From: Nymphaea colorata
Taxonomy: Eukaryota; Streptophyta; Magnoliopsida; Nymphaeales; Nymphaeaceae
Direction: 5' to 3'
Assembly (NCBI RefSeq): GCF_008831285.2
Contig: NC_045138.2
Location: forward strand, 374,001 to 438,000
DNA length: 64,000 nucleotides
Every line of letters starts with the position of its first letter. The first letter of the stretch is position 1. The position numbers were made by a program, and so were the translations under genes. The notes below the pieces were generated by a model. The model was not told the origin of the DNA. It was given only the letters and a program-made list of their open reading frames with translations, and did not search any database. This document shows positions 40,721 to 53,026 of this stretch, piece by piece.

Positions 40721-43700
40721 TCCTGAATGGATTGCTCAATAACAAGTGGCAATGCCAGGAAATAACCTTCATCACCTCAAACTCCTTTGTTGAAGCAATG
40801 GCTAAGACTCTATTGCTCTTTCATTGGTTGTGACAATAAAATTTCCTATCACCTCGAGTGCCTTTTGGTGAAATTTTTGTTTTCACCCAAGGCCAGATTT
40901 TGAGCTTGTTAAAATTCCACAAACTAGCGTTTGGGTTGAGCTTGCTTTAAAAAAGCCCTTAGCCAAATGGTCAAGTTACGCTTGCTCCATTAAAATCCCT
41001 TGTCTAGTGACATGGTTGAGCTAGCGTTTAGGAAGCTCCGAGCCTAACGGCCGGATTGCGCTTGATCAAATCTTTAGCTTAAGATCTGGTTGATTTGATT
41101 GGGATATGATCCCTTTTTCTATGGACAATGATAATTGTTCATGAAAAATATTTGTCGCAAAAGAAATTTAGAAATATCCTTGAAATATTAAAAAAATGCC
41201 CTTGTATTAGCAATTGTCATGATTGATAGGATCTTATTCAAAATAGATTGTTAGGTAGAAGATAAAAGGTTGATGTCTTGGATTGAGACTGAGGTGAAGA
41301 AAGTAATAAAAATTGTCTCAATCAAATAAGGTATGAACTAAATTATAAAAATGAGCTATATGTTCCCTTAACAGGAAAATTAGGGTGCAAGGTAATGACA
41401 TATATATGAACTTTGGTATGCAAGAATTTGTGTTTTGTCTCTAAGGTGAAGAAATTGACACAAAGCTTGTAGGAGAGAAATTTATTATAAGAATATGATC
41501 GGTAGATGATAATTCTCGTAGCGAGATATCAAGTTGATAATATAGAAAAATGGAACATCTCAATTTCGAAAGAATTAAATCTCGAGTAGAGTATAAATAT
41601 ATGAGGTTTGACTCATGAAGATATAGATTCAACAGGGGTGAATGAATAAGTCAAAAATCAAATGTTCGATGAATGAAAATAGAATGTAATCAGAGCATTA
41701 GAAAAAATCTTGGAATAAATGATGACCTAATAAAATCATGGAAGTAGAAAAATGGTAGAAAGATACACCATATGTTTTGAAGCCAAAAAATTATTGGGCT
41801 AAATATAAGTTGGGAAACAAAAAAAAATGTACGGCCCGAGTCAAGCACATGTTGATCACAGACTAAGATTGAGGCAGAGAAAATAATGAAAATTGCCTCA
41901 AATGCATAAAAATTGATATGAGAGGGTGAAAGGTAATATCACGTGTTTGCACTTAGATATGAAAGAATTACGAGCAATCTATCAATAGACGATGTTTGAT
42001 TCATGCATGTCTAATGATTGAAAATGGAGTATACTTGAGTACAGCAAAGATTGGCATTCAATTTGGAATAAATGATAGCCCAATGAAATCATGAAAGTAA
42101 TAAAATAGGAAGAAAAATATACTATGGGTGTTGATGCTAGAAAATTGTCAAGCAAAGTCACGTTTAAGAGTGTGATTCTGGATAAATAAATGATGGATTG
42201 ACAAAGAGCAACTGATGTCCCAACTTATGGAAGTAGTAGAATACAAAGAACTACACCCTATGAGTGTTGAGGATAGAGAATTATGAGGAAAAAAATGTTA
42301 AGTCAAACAAAGTTGGTAATTGAATTAGAAAAACATGAGGTTGGATCAATGAATAAATGAGAGATTGACAAAGTACGATGACATGTAGATTTTGAATCAA
42401 TTCTACAACAAAAAGATGGACTTGTCAAAGAATAATTGATGACCTATGGAAAGAAAGACACACTCTGTATATTGAAGCTAGAAAGTTATTTGGCTGCATA
42501 TGAATGAGGGAAAAAATATTGCATGACCTGAGTCAAGTGAGTTGATAATTGAGCCAATAGGTAGCCATCATGTTCAAGAATATGAGGTCGGACAAATAAA
42601 TAAGGTATTGACAATGTATAATAAAATTTAGATTTTGGAGCAACTCTAGAAAAATAGACTTGCCAAGGAATAATTGATGATCCAATGAAATTATGAAAAT
42701 AGTAAAATGTGAAGAAAGACACATCATAAGTATTGAAACTTGAAAAAAATATTTGGCTAAAATGAGAACAAAAGAATGCATCACCTAAGTCAAGTAAAGT
42801 TCGTAATTGACCCAATAACTGGCTATCATGTTTAAAAATATGAAGTTGGACAAATGAATGAATGAGAGATTGACAAAGTATGATAAAATGCAAATCTTAA
42901 AGTAATTCAGGAAAATGGATTTGCTGAATAACAGTATTTGAAAAATCAATGTCATTTAGATAGTAGGGTTAAAGCATGAGCTTATTGTGTGATCATGTTG
43001 AAGAGTATATAGAGTTGATCGAAGAAGACATTGATTTAAATAAGAAAATGGAATGTAAAATTATTCAATTGATCAAAGATTGTATAAAAGACAAATATGT
43101 AATCATCATACAATGATAAACATCCAACATTTTTGAAAGTCACCTTTATCATGCATATATTTGGAAAATGAGCATAGGACCCTAATTGAATTGGGTTTGA
43201 TTGAGTATAATTATTTCATATAAGATATGCCAATATACTTTAGCCAAGAGGCTTAGTACGAGCATAGACTTCTTCATTCGGCAGCTAAGGGTAAGGTTTA
43301 TCAACTTCTTATTAGACACTCGTCGATATACCACAAGTTACCACTCATCGTACTAACGAGGGAGCTTTTCTGCCCAAGGTATGGTCTAGTTGTAAGGCTT
43401 AGTCTTGTGCTACCGCCTAAAACCAAACCTGACAATATGATGACCGAGACAAAATAGGTATGGAAAATTTTGAAATATGAAAAATCGTGTAAAATGAGTT
43501 GTATCTAATGCAATGTTGCCTACGATGATGATTAAAATAAGAAGAAGAACAAACATTGTCTTCAAACAACTCTTAAATTAAGGAGGGTTGTATTTGATAC
43601 TAGATCTAGGTGAACATAATTGATCATCTTCAATTAGTCTTATGTGCAAGAATGTAAACATAATCACCAAGCAATGCAATGAAGTGTCAATAGGGTCAAG

Positions 43701-43794
43701 GTCAAAATAGGGGACATGCTTTATCGTTGGCACTATGTGAGATGTTCAAGTTAGTAAAAATGCATCAATTATAACTATAGCCAAACGATGATGG

Positions 43795-43812
43795 GTCTCA
43801 TCACGGTCGCCA
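43795..43812 (-). other. Candidate primer-binding site of the LTR element
   Basis: On the minus strand, two bases after the LTR end (..GCAAACA GA) the sequence reads TGGCGACCGTGATGAGAC. Starting with TGG within a few bases of the LTR is what a tRNA-primed site requires. The first bases resemble the TGGCGAC-type sites I recall from plant Tat/Ogre-like elements, but the match is partial and the tRNA is not assigned. Confidence 0.5.
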
Positions 43813-43814
43813 TC

Positions 43815-46451
43815 TGTTTGCATCCCCAAAATTTTTGGTTTTTTAGAGTGCTCCAGAAAAATGAGATTTTTATTTGAAAATAAAAGAGAAAGGGACTCGC
43901 CCGTCGGTACGAGGATCAACCGTTCCTGTCGCCTTTACCGGGGGTAATCAATCCAAGGGCTATGTTTATTATTGACGTATTTCATTTTAGCTTCAACATC
44001 TTTTCTATATGCGGTGTAGAAGAATATTGGAAGTTTGATTTTTCAGACTTTTGAAAAGGTTATTGAACAATTGCTTGAGAATGCGAAACATTTTGATGAA
44101 AACTAGAGTTGGAAAATCTTTTAAATATCATTTGAAAAGCTTGGGAAATCACTTTGAAGTCATTTTAGTGTTTTCTTAAGACTTTAAGTAGGCTTGAGAT
44201 TTTTCTCTAATTCGGTTACCACTTTATTAGAGCGTCATCTCATCTTGCTTAAATTCTTTTAGAGATGTGTTTGTGCTCATTTGTAATATTGAGTGGAAGT
44301 GAATGCATGGATGCATTAATCCTAAGATGAATGGAAGAAAAATAACTCATTCCTTCCACAACATTCATCTAAGACATTCCTACCATAACATACATCCAAG
44401 ATTTTTGTTTTTATAGTTATCATATATAAGAAAGAAAAGTTTTTGAAAATGGATCGGGATTGTAGACCATCAAGCATAAATCCAATATTGGGTCATTACT
44501 TGAGTTGTGGTCTTAATAAAGTCGGTAAATAAAAAATTAAAATCTTAAATGGTAAGATATTGGAAGACTGAAAAAGATGAAGGACTACATCTAAAGAGGG
44601 ATATAAAGAAAGAAAAAGATCTTGAAAATCATAAAATTACATGTTTTGAAAAAGAAAGATATGTATTTGTATACATATATGAAAGCTTATGAAAATGATG
44701 TTTGTATCAATTAGAGAAGAGAAGATCATTTTAGAAAGAGAAAGAGAGATTTTAAAATGGAATACACGTACATATATATATATTTATATATACATATACG
44801 AGAGTTTATAAAAGTATGTTAAATCATAGAAAGAGAAACAAAGAGAGATATTCATGTGCATGCATACGTATATAACATGCATATATGCATACGTTTTCAT
44901 GAATATGAAAATCAAGGAATGATTTGAAAATAGCCAACTTCAAATTTTGATATAGACCGAAAGGGAGCTTGGGCTCATGCAAGAGCCTAAGCTAACTCTC
45001 CAAGACCGCATTAGAGAGATTTCTTTTGAAAATGTTTTAGAAAATATGATTTATATGAAAACATAGAATGTTATGATTTAGTTTGCCACAAGTGATATAT
45101 TTCTTCCACCGTTGGGTATGGAAGAAAACAAATCATACAATAAAATATTCATTAGGGTTTCTAATGGGATGATTAAAAGGAAACTAACACGAAATGTCAC
45201 GCAAATGCATATTAACATATATATATTCATGAGGGTTTCCCTGGGTTGGACAAGTCCCAACCTTAAAAATCAATATGAAGATAAAGAATCCCCAAACCAC
45301 ACTCTTATTCCCACCATACATTCACATATAAATGAAAAACCAAGCAACTATGCATGAATAATATATAGATAATATTTAAGGAAGGAAAGAGAAAAAGATA
45401 GAGATGGAAATAGAAATATTCAACTACGAGGGAGGGCATGAAGTAACTATGAAATGAAAGATCATCTCTTCTTTTCATGCTCCCAGTGCACTTGATAGTA
45501 GCTTCTTGTCATTAAAAAAAGAGATTGAGTGCTATCTCCTTTAGCCATGGGGAGAGGAAGATGAGAAGAAAATGAAGAAAGAAAGAAGTGAGATATTGAT
45601 TACATACCTCTAGTAAGAATAGCTTTTGGAAAAATGAACACCTTAACTTGAAGATTCCCTTGAGTGAAGCTCTAAGATGATGCCTCCAAGAGGGTTATGG
45701 CTTGCTTCAAGTTGGAGAAAAATGGAAAGAGGAGGAAGGAGATAGTGAGAGCTCAAGAGAAACTCTAAGTATTCAAGTGAGAATACACTAGAGTTTGTCC
45801 CAAGGGTTATTCTTGCCTAAGAGGGCGGAAGTGTGGGGGCATTTATAGAGAATTTTGGAGCCAAAACCCAAAATTCAATTTTTTTTTGTAAAATAGTAAA
45901 ATCGCTCTCTAAAGGAACGTTTTTTCTCAAATATGAGGGGCAAATGGGTCCTTTTTACCAAAAAAGACCAAAATTACCATTTAAAAGGAGGTTCTTTGTC
46001 AAAAAAGAGGGGCAGATGAGTCTTGTTTACCAAAAAGACCAAAATTACCCTCTAAAAGGAGGTTATTTGTAAAAAATGAGGGGCAAATAGGTCTTGTTTA
46101 CCAAAAAGACCAAAATTACCCTCTCAAAAGAGGTTTTTGTCAAAAAGGAGGGGCAAATGGGTCTTGTTTACCAAAAAAACGAAATTACCCTCTAAAAGAA
46201 GGTTCTTTGTCAAAAAAGATGAGCGAATATGTCTTATTTACCCAAAAGACCAAAATTACCATCTAAAAGGAGGTTATTTGTCAAAAAGGAGGGGCAAATA
46301 GGTCTCAAATGCTTGATTTGGAATTGAACTTGGGTTTTTGGATCTAATTTGGATTTGGATTGTGGCTTTGGACCAATTTAGATCCAAAAATTGGGTTTTG
46401 TGTTTTTAATAAAAGAGGACATTCTTTTTGAAAAAATTTAGGGTGATTACA
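43815..46451 (-). repeat. LTR copy c (full length)
   Basis: 2,637 bp, starting TGTTTGCATCCCC and ending GGGTGATTACA on +, with proper TG..CA ends. It is followed directly by CTAGA. It contains the conserved GGACTCGCCCGTCGGTACGA block (about 43893) and the roughly 70-bp minisatellite at 45890-46305. Confidence 0.93.
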
Positions 46452-46456
46452 CTAGA
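46452..46456. repeat. Target-site duplication CTAGA, right copy
   Basis: CTAGA follows the LTR terminus and matches 33114-33118 exactly, marking both ends of one integration event. Confidence 0.9.
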
Positions 46457-47347
46457 ATATTGCTAATCGTGGGAAACAGTGATAGAAATTAAGTCGTCAG
46501 AAGAATTGAAGGTCAGGGACTGCCCAACATTGTGTGAATTGCCGAGCATGCCTTTGTTGAAGTTCTCGAAGTGTGATGGGCTCAACACGATTGGTGACAT
46601 GCCAGCTTTAAAGAGGTTGTGGTTGTATGACCTGAACATTTTGAAGCAGCTCCCTACTCGCCTTCCTTCACTTGAGGGACTGAGCGTGAATAATTTGCCC
46701 AACTGGTAATTAACATTTACTTCTATGCCATGCTTAAGAGAGGCAAGCTTTTACGATTGTCCAAAGATGCAGACACTAGGCTTGATTTCTGCTCTATCGG
46801 AGCTAGTGGGGCATGAGGGTCAAGCGACTCATTTCCAAAAGCTGAGAGTGTGGAATTGCCCAAGTGCAAGATTGGGATGGAAATCGCTTGAGAAACTGCG
46901 TGAACTCATTGAGTTGAAGTTGGATTCAAAATCAGCAGTACTAGTGCCATTGGCATTGCCATCACAGGTATCGACATTTACACGAATGTTGATGAGGAGG
47001 TCAAATGGGGAAGAGTGCCTGAGTGGGTGTGGGGTTTCTCGCAACTGGAGGAATTGTACGTAACCTCTTTCTCTGAGGACATCAGCTTGGGAGGCCACTG
47101 GCAGTGCCTCCCGAAGCTCAGAACGCTGTTGCTTGAAGACTTCCCCAATCTGAAATCTCTGGTGGACGTGAATAATATTACTCATGATGAACAAAAACAA
47201 CAAAATGAAACATGTCCCACCGATGCACAGCAACAGATCGCCTGCCTCTCCAACCTTCAAACGTTGATCATGAATTCATGTCCAGCACTCCATCTGCCGC
47301 AGGAAATAACGGACCATCTTGGGGGAAGATTACACGTATATAGATAA
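46457..47347 (+). pseudogene. NLR relic, 3' LRR part
   Basis: This is the C-terminal LRR region of the gene begun at 30682, separated by the LTR complex. Leucine-rich segments are clear: ELKVRDCPTLCELPSMP, MPALKRLWLYDLNILKQLP, LPSLEGLSVNNLPNW. A TAA stop at 46707-46709 is followed by a separate frame from 46725 (MPCLREASFYDCPKMQTLG; FQKLRVWNCPSARLGWKSLE), then a frameshift near 47015 into PEWVWGFSQLEELYVTSFSE and CLSNLQTLIMNSCPALHLPQ. The frame ends with TAG at 47345-47347. NLR LRRs often end with an LPQEI-type motif followed by a short tail, as here, so the 3' end looks natural. Function is lost. Confidence 0.9.
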
Positions 47348-47793
47348 TGTTATTGAAAATCAGTGACAAATTGTAATTAATTATTTTGGTTAAATATGTG
47401 TGTTTCCATTTCGTCGCTTCTTCTTTCTCTCTTTCTCTCCCTCTTGTTTGATTTTGGTCCGATAAATTGAAGTGTTGTTGAACTGAACTGAATTACCTTT
47501 TATGCATCAACAGAGTCTCTCATTTGATTTTTTTGTAATTGAGCACAAATATCAATTATGTGAATACCGGCAAATACCATGCATAAATGATAAATGCGGT
47601 GCTGTTTGGGTCAAATAGAAGGCAATGTCCGTTGGCTTGAATCGGTACAGATACTATTAACTTACTTTTTTCCTTTAAGAAAATTTAAAAAACAATTTTT
47701 AAAAATTATTTTGTTTTATATCTATCAATTGGTGCACAAAGCCCTCGATTAATTAGCCGACGATAAAATCCCAAGTTGGCCATTATCTAAAAC
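47348..47793. other. Downstream flank of the NLR relic
   Basis: AT-rich with a CT-rich patch at about 47418-47445. No gene and no defined terminator could be identified. Confidence 0.45.
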
Positions 47794-48099
47794 TAGGCCT
47801 GAGCCTGTCCCGACTCAGAAAACCCGAGCGCGAGCTCGGCTTGGACCTGGCCCGATTAAATTTAAAAATATATTTTTAAATAAAAATTTATACAAATATA
47901 ATTAATCATAATAAAATATGATATATATATATATATATTAATCCAAAAAAAATTTTAAAAAAAAAGAACACATTATCGGGCCCACCTGAGGTGGCCCGAT
48001 AAATTATCGGGCCGGCCCGGGTCCCTTTTTTCTGGTTTTGAGTTGGGCTGCATACCGGATACCCGATGGCATCTCACCCCAGGCCAGTGCCCAGGCTTA
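47794..48099. mobile_element. GC-ended hAT-like MITE
   Basis: The ends TAGGCCTGAGC and (reverse complement) TAAGCCTGGGC form an imperfect TIR. GC-rich arms with ATCGGGCCGGCCCGGG flank an AT-rich core. It is the same family as 27071-27448 and the fragment at 4985-5114. The flanking 8-mers do not match. Confidence 0.55.
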
Positions 48100-48960
48100 G
48101 GAAAGAAAAATGGGGCAAAAAAACTCTTCCGATAAATAAGAATATATAAAAATTAATAATATTTTTCTATTTTGTTATTAAAATTTATTATTTAGGCATC
48201 ACTATTAGGTTACTATTGTGGATATTTTAAATTGATACCATCATCATCAAATTTGCTTGTCAAATACCCTATTGATTTTCTCATTGAAGATTTTGATATT
48301 AAGAATATATTGTTTAATTAATCTGATCTAATAACAATTTCAGTTCCAATTGGATTCAACCAATTCGCAGAATCGTAAGCTTTCGGATATGATTCAAAAA
48401 CGATTTTATGATACCGATTGAACCAACTAGGCTTCTTGTAGGTAGGTTGCCAAATATCAGGTAAAAAAAAAAAGACATGTCAACTTTGTACACAATACTT
48501 TGGGTGAGAAAATTATTTTCTAGTGTAATTAGTAATCAAATTGAATAGTAGCGGCCCAAGAAATGAGGTTTATATCTCATACTCGGCCCAGCCATCAATA
48601 TTCAAGTCCATGTTTGGCGCAGCTTGGCTTGACAGTAATGAAATATTAAGAACAAATGTAACCTGACATGATTTGACTGTAATATATATATATATATAAT
48701 TTGGGCTGTGTACCCTCCCACCAGATGGGTACACCTGATGCCCTGCGATACTTATCACATGCCATATACCAATACTCTTCTTACCATTTAACTTCCACCG
48801 ACGGCTCCTCCTCCCCCACCTACATCTGCTTTAACGATCCCTACATTAATTTTCTAGATTTTGTGTTAAACAAAATGATCAAACTATTCTTTAAGTACCA
48901 AGAAAAGCCACCCGGCTGACCCTTGCCATAAAAAAGAAATAGATTTTAGACCAAAGACAG
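48100..48960. other. Non-genic interval
   Basis: No gene domain; a (TA)n tract lies at 48682-48699. The ORF at 48701-48919 has no recognisable family. Confidence 0.45.
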
Positions 48961-48974
48961 TGGGAATTTAAAAT

Positions 48975-49230
48975 TTAGACTTTGAGAGAAAGAAAAAAAG
49001 AGGGAGACAGAGGGAGAGAGAATTAAAGAGATATATGTTTAAACAGAGAGAAAGAGAGAGAGAGAGAAAAAGAGAGAGAGAGAGAAAAAGAGAGAGAGAG
49101 AGAGATTTTAAAAAAGGAGAGTGTGGTTGATAAAAGAGAGAGAGGGAGATAGTTTCAGAAGAAATCAAAAATCAAAGGAAGCAACAAAGAGAAATCAAAG
49201 GCAAAGAAAGGGAGAAAGAGGGGGAATAAT
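48975..49230. repeat. (GA)n-rich purine tract
   Basis: About 250 bp is strongly purine-biased, with repeated GAGAGAGA and AAAGAGAGAG blocks, densest at 49045-49110. Arg/Lys/Glu or Ser/Leu peptides predicted here are low-complexity artefacts. Confidence 0.9.
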
Positions 49231-49739
49231 GAGTGGATTCAGGACCGAAGCTAAGCGTAGATATGTAGTGGGAGAATCATCAGGCCGACCTCTATTTATT
49301 CATCCTTTCCAAAATTCGAAGTGCATTGAGAGTTGGAGCTTGGAGACCAAGAACTAAACGGAGACCATTGGCTGCTGCTGATGGGTGAACTCCAAGCTCA
49401 CATCAATCGCAAATAACTCTTAAGATCACACTAAATTTTTGTTTCTGAAAAAGGATACTAAGTTTTGAACAACTGTAATTTCTCAAGGACAATAAACAAA
49501 TCTCAATCAGACCCAAATCCAGATCCTTTGATCACTGTCTTGAAAAGCATTCAATTTGGAGGTTTTCCTCTGCTCTTTGGATTCAATTTCTAGAACTGTC
49601 CAGCAAGTAGAGACGTCCAATTGAAGGGAAGGGGAGTGGAGAAATTAGCAAGCAGAATTTGTTCACATTAAATTTACTTATATGTCACCTGTTGCATGCA
49701 CTCTCTACCAATGGTAATGCACAATTACCAGGCATGCAA

Positions 49740-50048
49740 TAGACGTCAATATATTAAATTTGAATCAGATATCTTATCGATCTGTTCCGAAATAATTGGA
49801 TATGGAAAAAGATTTTTGAATAAACATCCTATATCCTATGCTCTTACACTTTAAAAATTAGTCACATTTGGTTCAATAATTGGATTTAGATTCGGATATG
49901 AATGCAAAAATCGGATCCAATCGGACTCAAATCATGAAATCAGATTTTGGATTCAGATTCAGATTTTTGAATGTCAATATGTGAATATTTGAAAAAACAG
50001 ATACGATAAGAATATATCTGATTCGAATCTGATCCATTGATATCTCTA
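49740..50048. mobile_element. MITE-like element with TAGRGATGTCAA ends
   Basis: It begins TAGACGTCAATATATTAAAT and ends GATCCATTGATATCTCTA, matching the family at 24812-25276. The interior carries CGGATCCAATCGGACTC-type words. No target duplication is evident. Degraded relatives follow at about 50480-50755 (ends ATTGACATCCCCA) and 51116-51340 (starts TAGGGATGTCAATATATTGG). Confidence 0.6.
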
Positions 50049-50522
50049 CCTGAAAGTCAGCAATAAATGCACACCTCGACGAGATAAAGTGGTTGAGAGT
50101 ATCCCCAAGGAAGGGATGTAAAATAATCTCAAGAACTGTAGCATAGCGATTGGCAAATGCACGTGTAGGATGCACGTCGCATGTTCAATTCCCATGGGTG
50201 CTACTGTAAAAAATAAGATTGTGATACTCAAGTTACCACCCCCCCCCCATCTGCCAAAGGAGTTAACAAACCATGTTGGAAAAAGCACCGGGTTAACTGT
50301 AGTCATAGTCATAAAAAACTGTCTTTTTTTAATAAAAAAAAGACCCCCAGGATAAAAAAAAAATCAAAATAATATAAATAGGAAAAATCTCCTTTTTCTT
50401 TCTTTTTTTTTAACTTCAAAATAATTTTTCTGCAATTTTATCATGTTTTTCCGTTATTTTTGTTTTAATGTTTAAAATAATTATTATCCAATTAAGAAAC
50501 CGTATCGGATTCAGATTCAGAT

Positions 50523-50553
<31 letters not shown>

Positions 50554-52186
50554 CAATGCTCTTACATTTTGGAAATCGGCTAGATTAGTTCAAAAAGTGG
50601 ATTCCGTATGAATGTAAAAATCAGAATTCGGATTGTGAGATCGGATTTCAAATTTCAAATCAAAGATGACTTTTCTTTGTTTCTATCGAATCAGAATATG
50701 CGAGTATCTGAAGAAACGGATCCAATTTGAATCTGACCCATTGACATCCCCATTAGTTTGCAGGAATTTGACTAATTGGCACTGGTGTGTGGGACTATTA
50801 ACTATCATAACCTCCTATTGTATTAATGGCGATCGCTCCACTCATCTTTAATTTTGCTTGCCCCACATAACAAGACATGTATGTTAATATTCATGAGTCA
50901 TGAGTCTCACTCAACCATTTGATTTACTTCATACATTTCCATTACTAGGGATGTACACCAGCTGAGTCAAGCTCACTCGAACTCTACTCATATCTTGTTC
51001 ATCCCGACCTCCAGTTGAGTTCTACCAGGTTAGCTAGAGGTCAACCTGAGTAGACTGAGTCCCGTCCAGCTAGAAAAGAAAATGATAACCTAGATTAAAT
51101 GAGCTTACTTGAGCTTAGGGATGTCAATATATTGGATTTGAATCGAATATCCGATTGCACCCATAAAAATTAGATGTGAAAAAAAATAATATCTGATTAA
51201 AAAATCATATCGGATTTAAGAAATAACATCCGACCAGATTCAGATTCGGATATACATAAATACCCGATCGGATTCGTACCAGATTTATTTTTATACAAAT
51301 TTCCTATATCTAATTTTAATCTGATCCTGTTGACATCCGCGCCGGAGCGTAATCGAGTCAAGTTCATGTTATAAGCTTAATGGAGTCAAGTTCATGTTAT
51401 AAGCTTGAGTTTTTAGTTAATTTCGAGCTTTGACTCATTGACAAACGAGGTGAGCAGAGTTGGAGTTGAGGGAGTTAGAGTCACGACTCATTGTCCAGCC
51501 CTAGATCATTAGTTTCGTATCCTAATTGGATTTAAGCAAGGGGTTCTCAAGTGCACCGGTAGCTAGGAACCCTCAATTTGGTTAAACCCAAGATCTGTAT
51601 AAATTTTAGATTTTGGAAAACCTGATTCCACAAGATCTTATGTTAATATTTGTATCTATATCTCGAAATCATGGCCATTAACTGCTAACCGTTGTCACAG
51701 GTCTCGTTCTGTGCTTTTTACGGGCAAGGCTTTTCTGGAGTACTAAAAAAAATTGTTTTCAAAAAAATTGTTTTCCGTGAAAGATCTCAAGAATTCAAAA
51801 TATTTAAAGTTATATAAAAACTTACGAAATCTTGAGTTTTTCACTTTTTAATGTCTTACAAACATTAATAAAAATTCAAAACAGTTATTAAGAAGAAAAA
51901 TAGACCATGAAAAACTAAAATATGATTATATTTGTTTAGGGAATATTGCAAAAAAAAGGAAAAAATGCAATGCTTTTGATCGTTCCAAAATATCATGACA
52001 TTATTTCGCTTTTTCTTATTTCCCTTTTTTCAGTTTTTAACACAAACAAGCCTGTAATCGGCATTTGAATCTAAATTTCATAAGATATTTGAGGTATAGC
52101 AATACCCTGGTCATGATATGAACTCATATATAAGGAGTTTAGGGATTCAAATGATTTGGATTTCTAACTTCATGTTGGGTTTAATC
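50049..52186. other. Repeat-rich non-genic interval
   Basis: It holds two degraded TAGGGATGTC-family pieces, a poly-C run at 50237-50247, (TA)n at 50526-50552 and decayed sequence rich in GAGTCAAGCTC-like words (50950-51490), also present at 26780-26910. No gene is recognised. Confidence 0.5.
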
Positions 52187-52379
52187 TAATTGAGATCCCT
52201 TCTCAAAGATTAATTAATTGTTTAGTAATTTAGATCTTATTCGACTTGTTTACCTCATCCAATTGGGTGAAATAATGTCGACTATGAATTCTAACAGATG
52301 TGGTTAACATGTGGTAAAGGAAAATTGAGAAGAGAGTGAAATTGAAGATTCAGAATCAAATCTCAATTCTGTCATTTAG

Positions 52380-52421
<42 letters not shown>

Positions 52422-52637
52422 AGAGTACGAGAAATCCCTATTGGATTATGTTTACGAGTTTGTGCATATGTTTTAAGAAAATTTTAGGTTCAACAACCGT
52501 GGATTCACTAAAACTTCAAAAAAACGGAGTCCGGCAAACAATGAACCTAATTCAACTATACGTGAGGTTTACAAAAGATAATAAAAACAGGCAAGTTCAT
52601 CTTTAACTAGTAATATCTCGAATTTAAGGCCAATGTA

Positions 52638-52689
<52 letters not shown>

Positions 52690-52880
52690 TTATTTATTTA
52701 TATTTATTTATATATATATATGGAAAATTAAAGCATCTGTCAAATGCAGAACAGTTGCTGACTAAAATTTGAATACTTGTTGCTGAATAAACTATAAGTC
52801 GTTGCTAAATCCTTCATCAACCATCGGCCCAACATGAAATACAATTGCTAAAGCGAATATAGTAATTATTTTATAGCACG
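52187..52880 (-). repeat. Segmental duplication block D2, copy B (inverted)
   Basis: Reverse complement of 17990-18725. It contains (TA)n at 52380-52418 and (CT)n(TA)n at 52639-52684 where copy A has the same tracts in opposite order. Divergence is visible but moderate. Confidence 0.85.
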
Positions 52881-52909
52881 AAATGATCTAGCCCGTGGTG
52901 ACATCTTCA

Positions 52910-52975
52910 CTCTTATTCCACCACCCACCTTCTCCCTCTCGTGTGAATCAACACACATGCTTAGTTTCTACTTGG

Positions 52976-53026
<51 letters not shown>

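Larger units (their letters stand above)
40177..43814 (-). mobile_element. Complete non-coding interior of the LTR element
   Basis: 3,638 bp between an LTR end and LTR c. The first part repeats 38319-39974, including the GGTTTAACCCCTT minisatellite at about 40275-40720. The centre (about 41750-42900) holds degenerate tandem units with GAAGNNAGAAAATTATTNGG and GTATTGAAGCTAG-like landmarks near 41760, 42115, 42250, 42462 and 42713. The longest ORF, 135 aa at 42486-42893 minus, is Phe/Leu/Tyr-rich and internally repetitive like the DNA. No retroviral-type domain is recognised. Confidence 0.85.
33119..46451 (-). mobile_element. Composite LARD-like LTR-element complex in the NLR
   Basis: A 13,333-bp insertion flanked by CTAGA. 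On the + strand it starts TGTTTGCATC and ends GTGATTACA. It contains a truncated LTR (33119-35696), a full LTR (35697-38318), a partial interior (38319-39974), a 200-bp LTR fragment (39975-40176), a full interior (40177-43814) and a full LTR (43815-46451). On the minus strand the LTR reads TGTAATCACC..GCAAACA, followed by a candidate PBS, and a purine tract precedes the other LTR, so the element runs on minus. No gag, protease, integrase or reverse transcriptase is recognisable in any frame. This fits a non-autonomous LARD-type element relying on another element's proteins; lineage is not assigned. Confidence 0.88.

Noticed and set aside
40380-40833. Cys/Leu-rich repeat peptides (CRFNPLPVCIALA)
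   Set aside because: Translations of the GGTTTAACCCCTT minisatellite, open in overlapping frames and on both strands.
42486-42893. 135-aa minus-strand ORF inside the LTR element, considered as a gag-like remnant
   Set aside because: It is Phe/Leu/Tyr-rich with internal repetition that follows the degenerate DNA repeats. No zinc knuckle, protease or polymerase motif.
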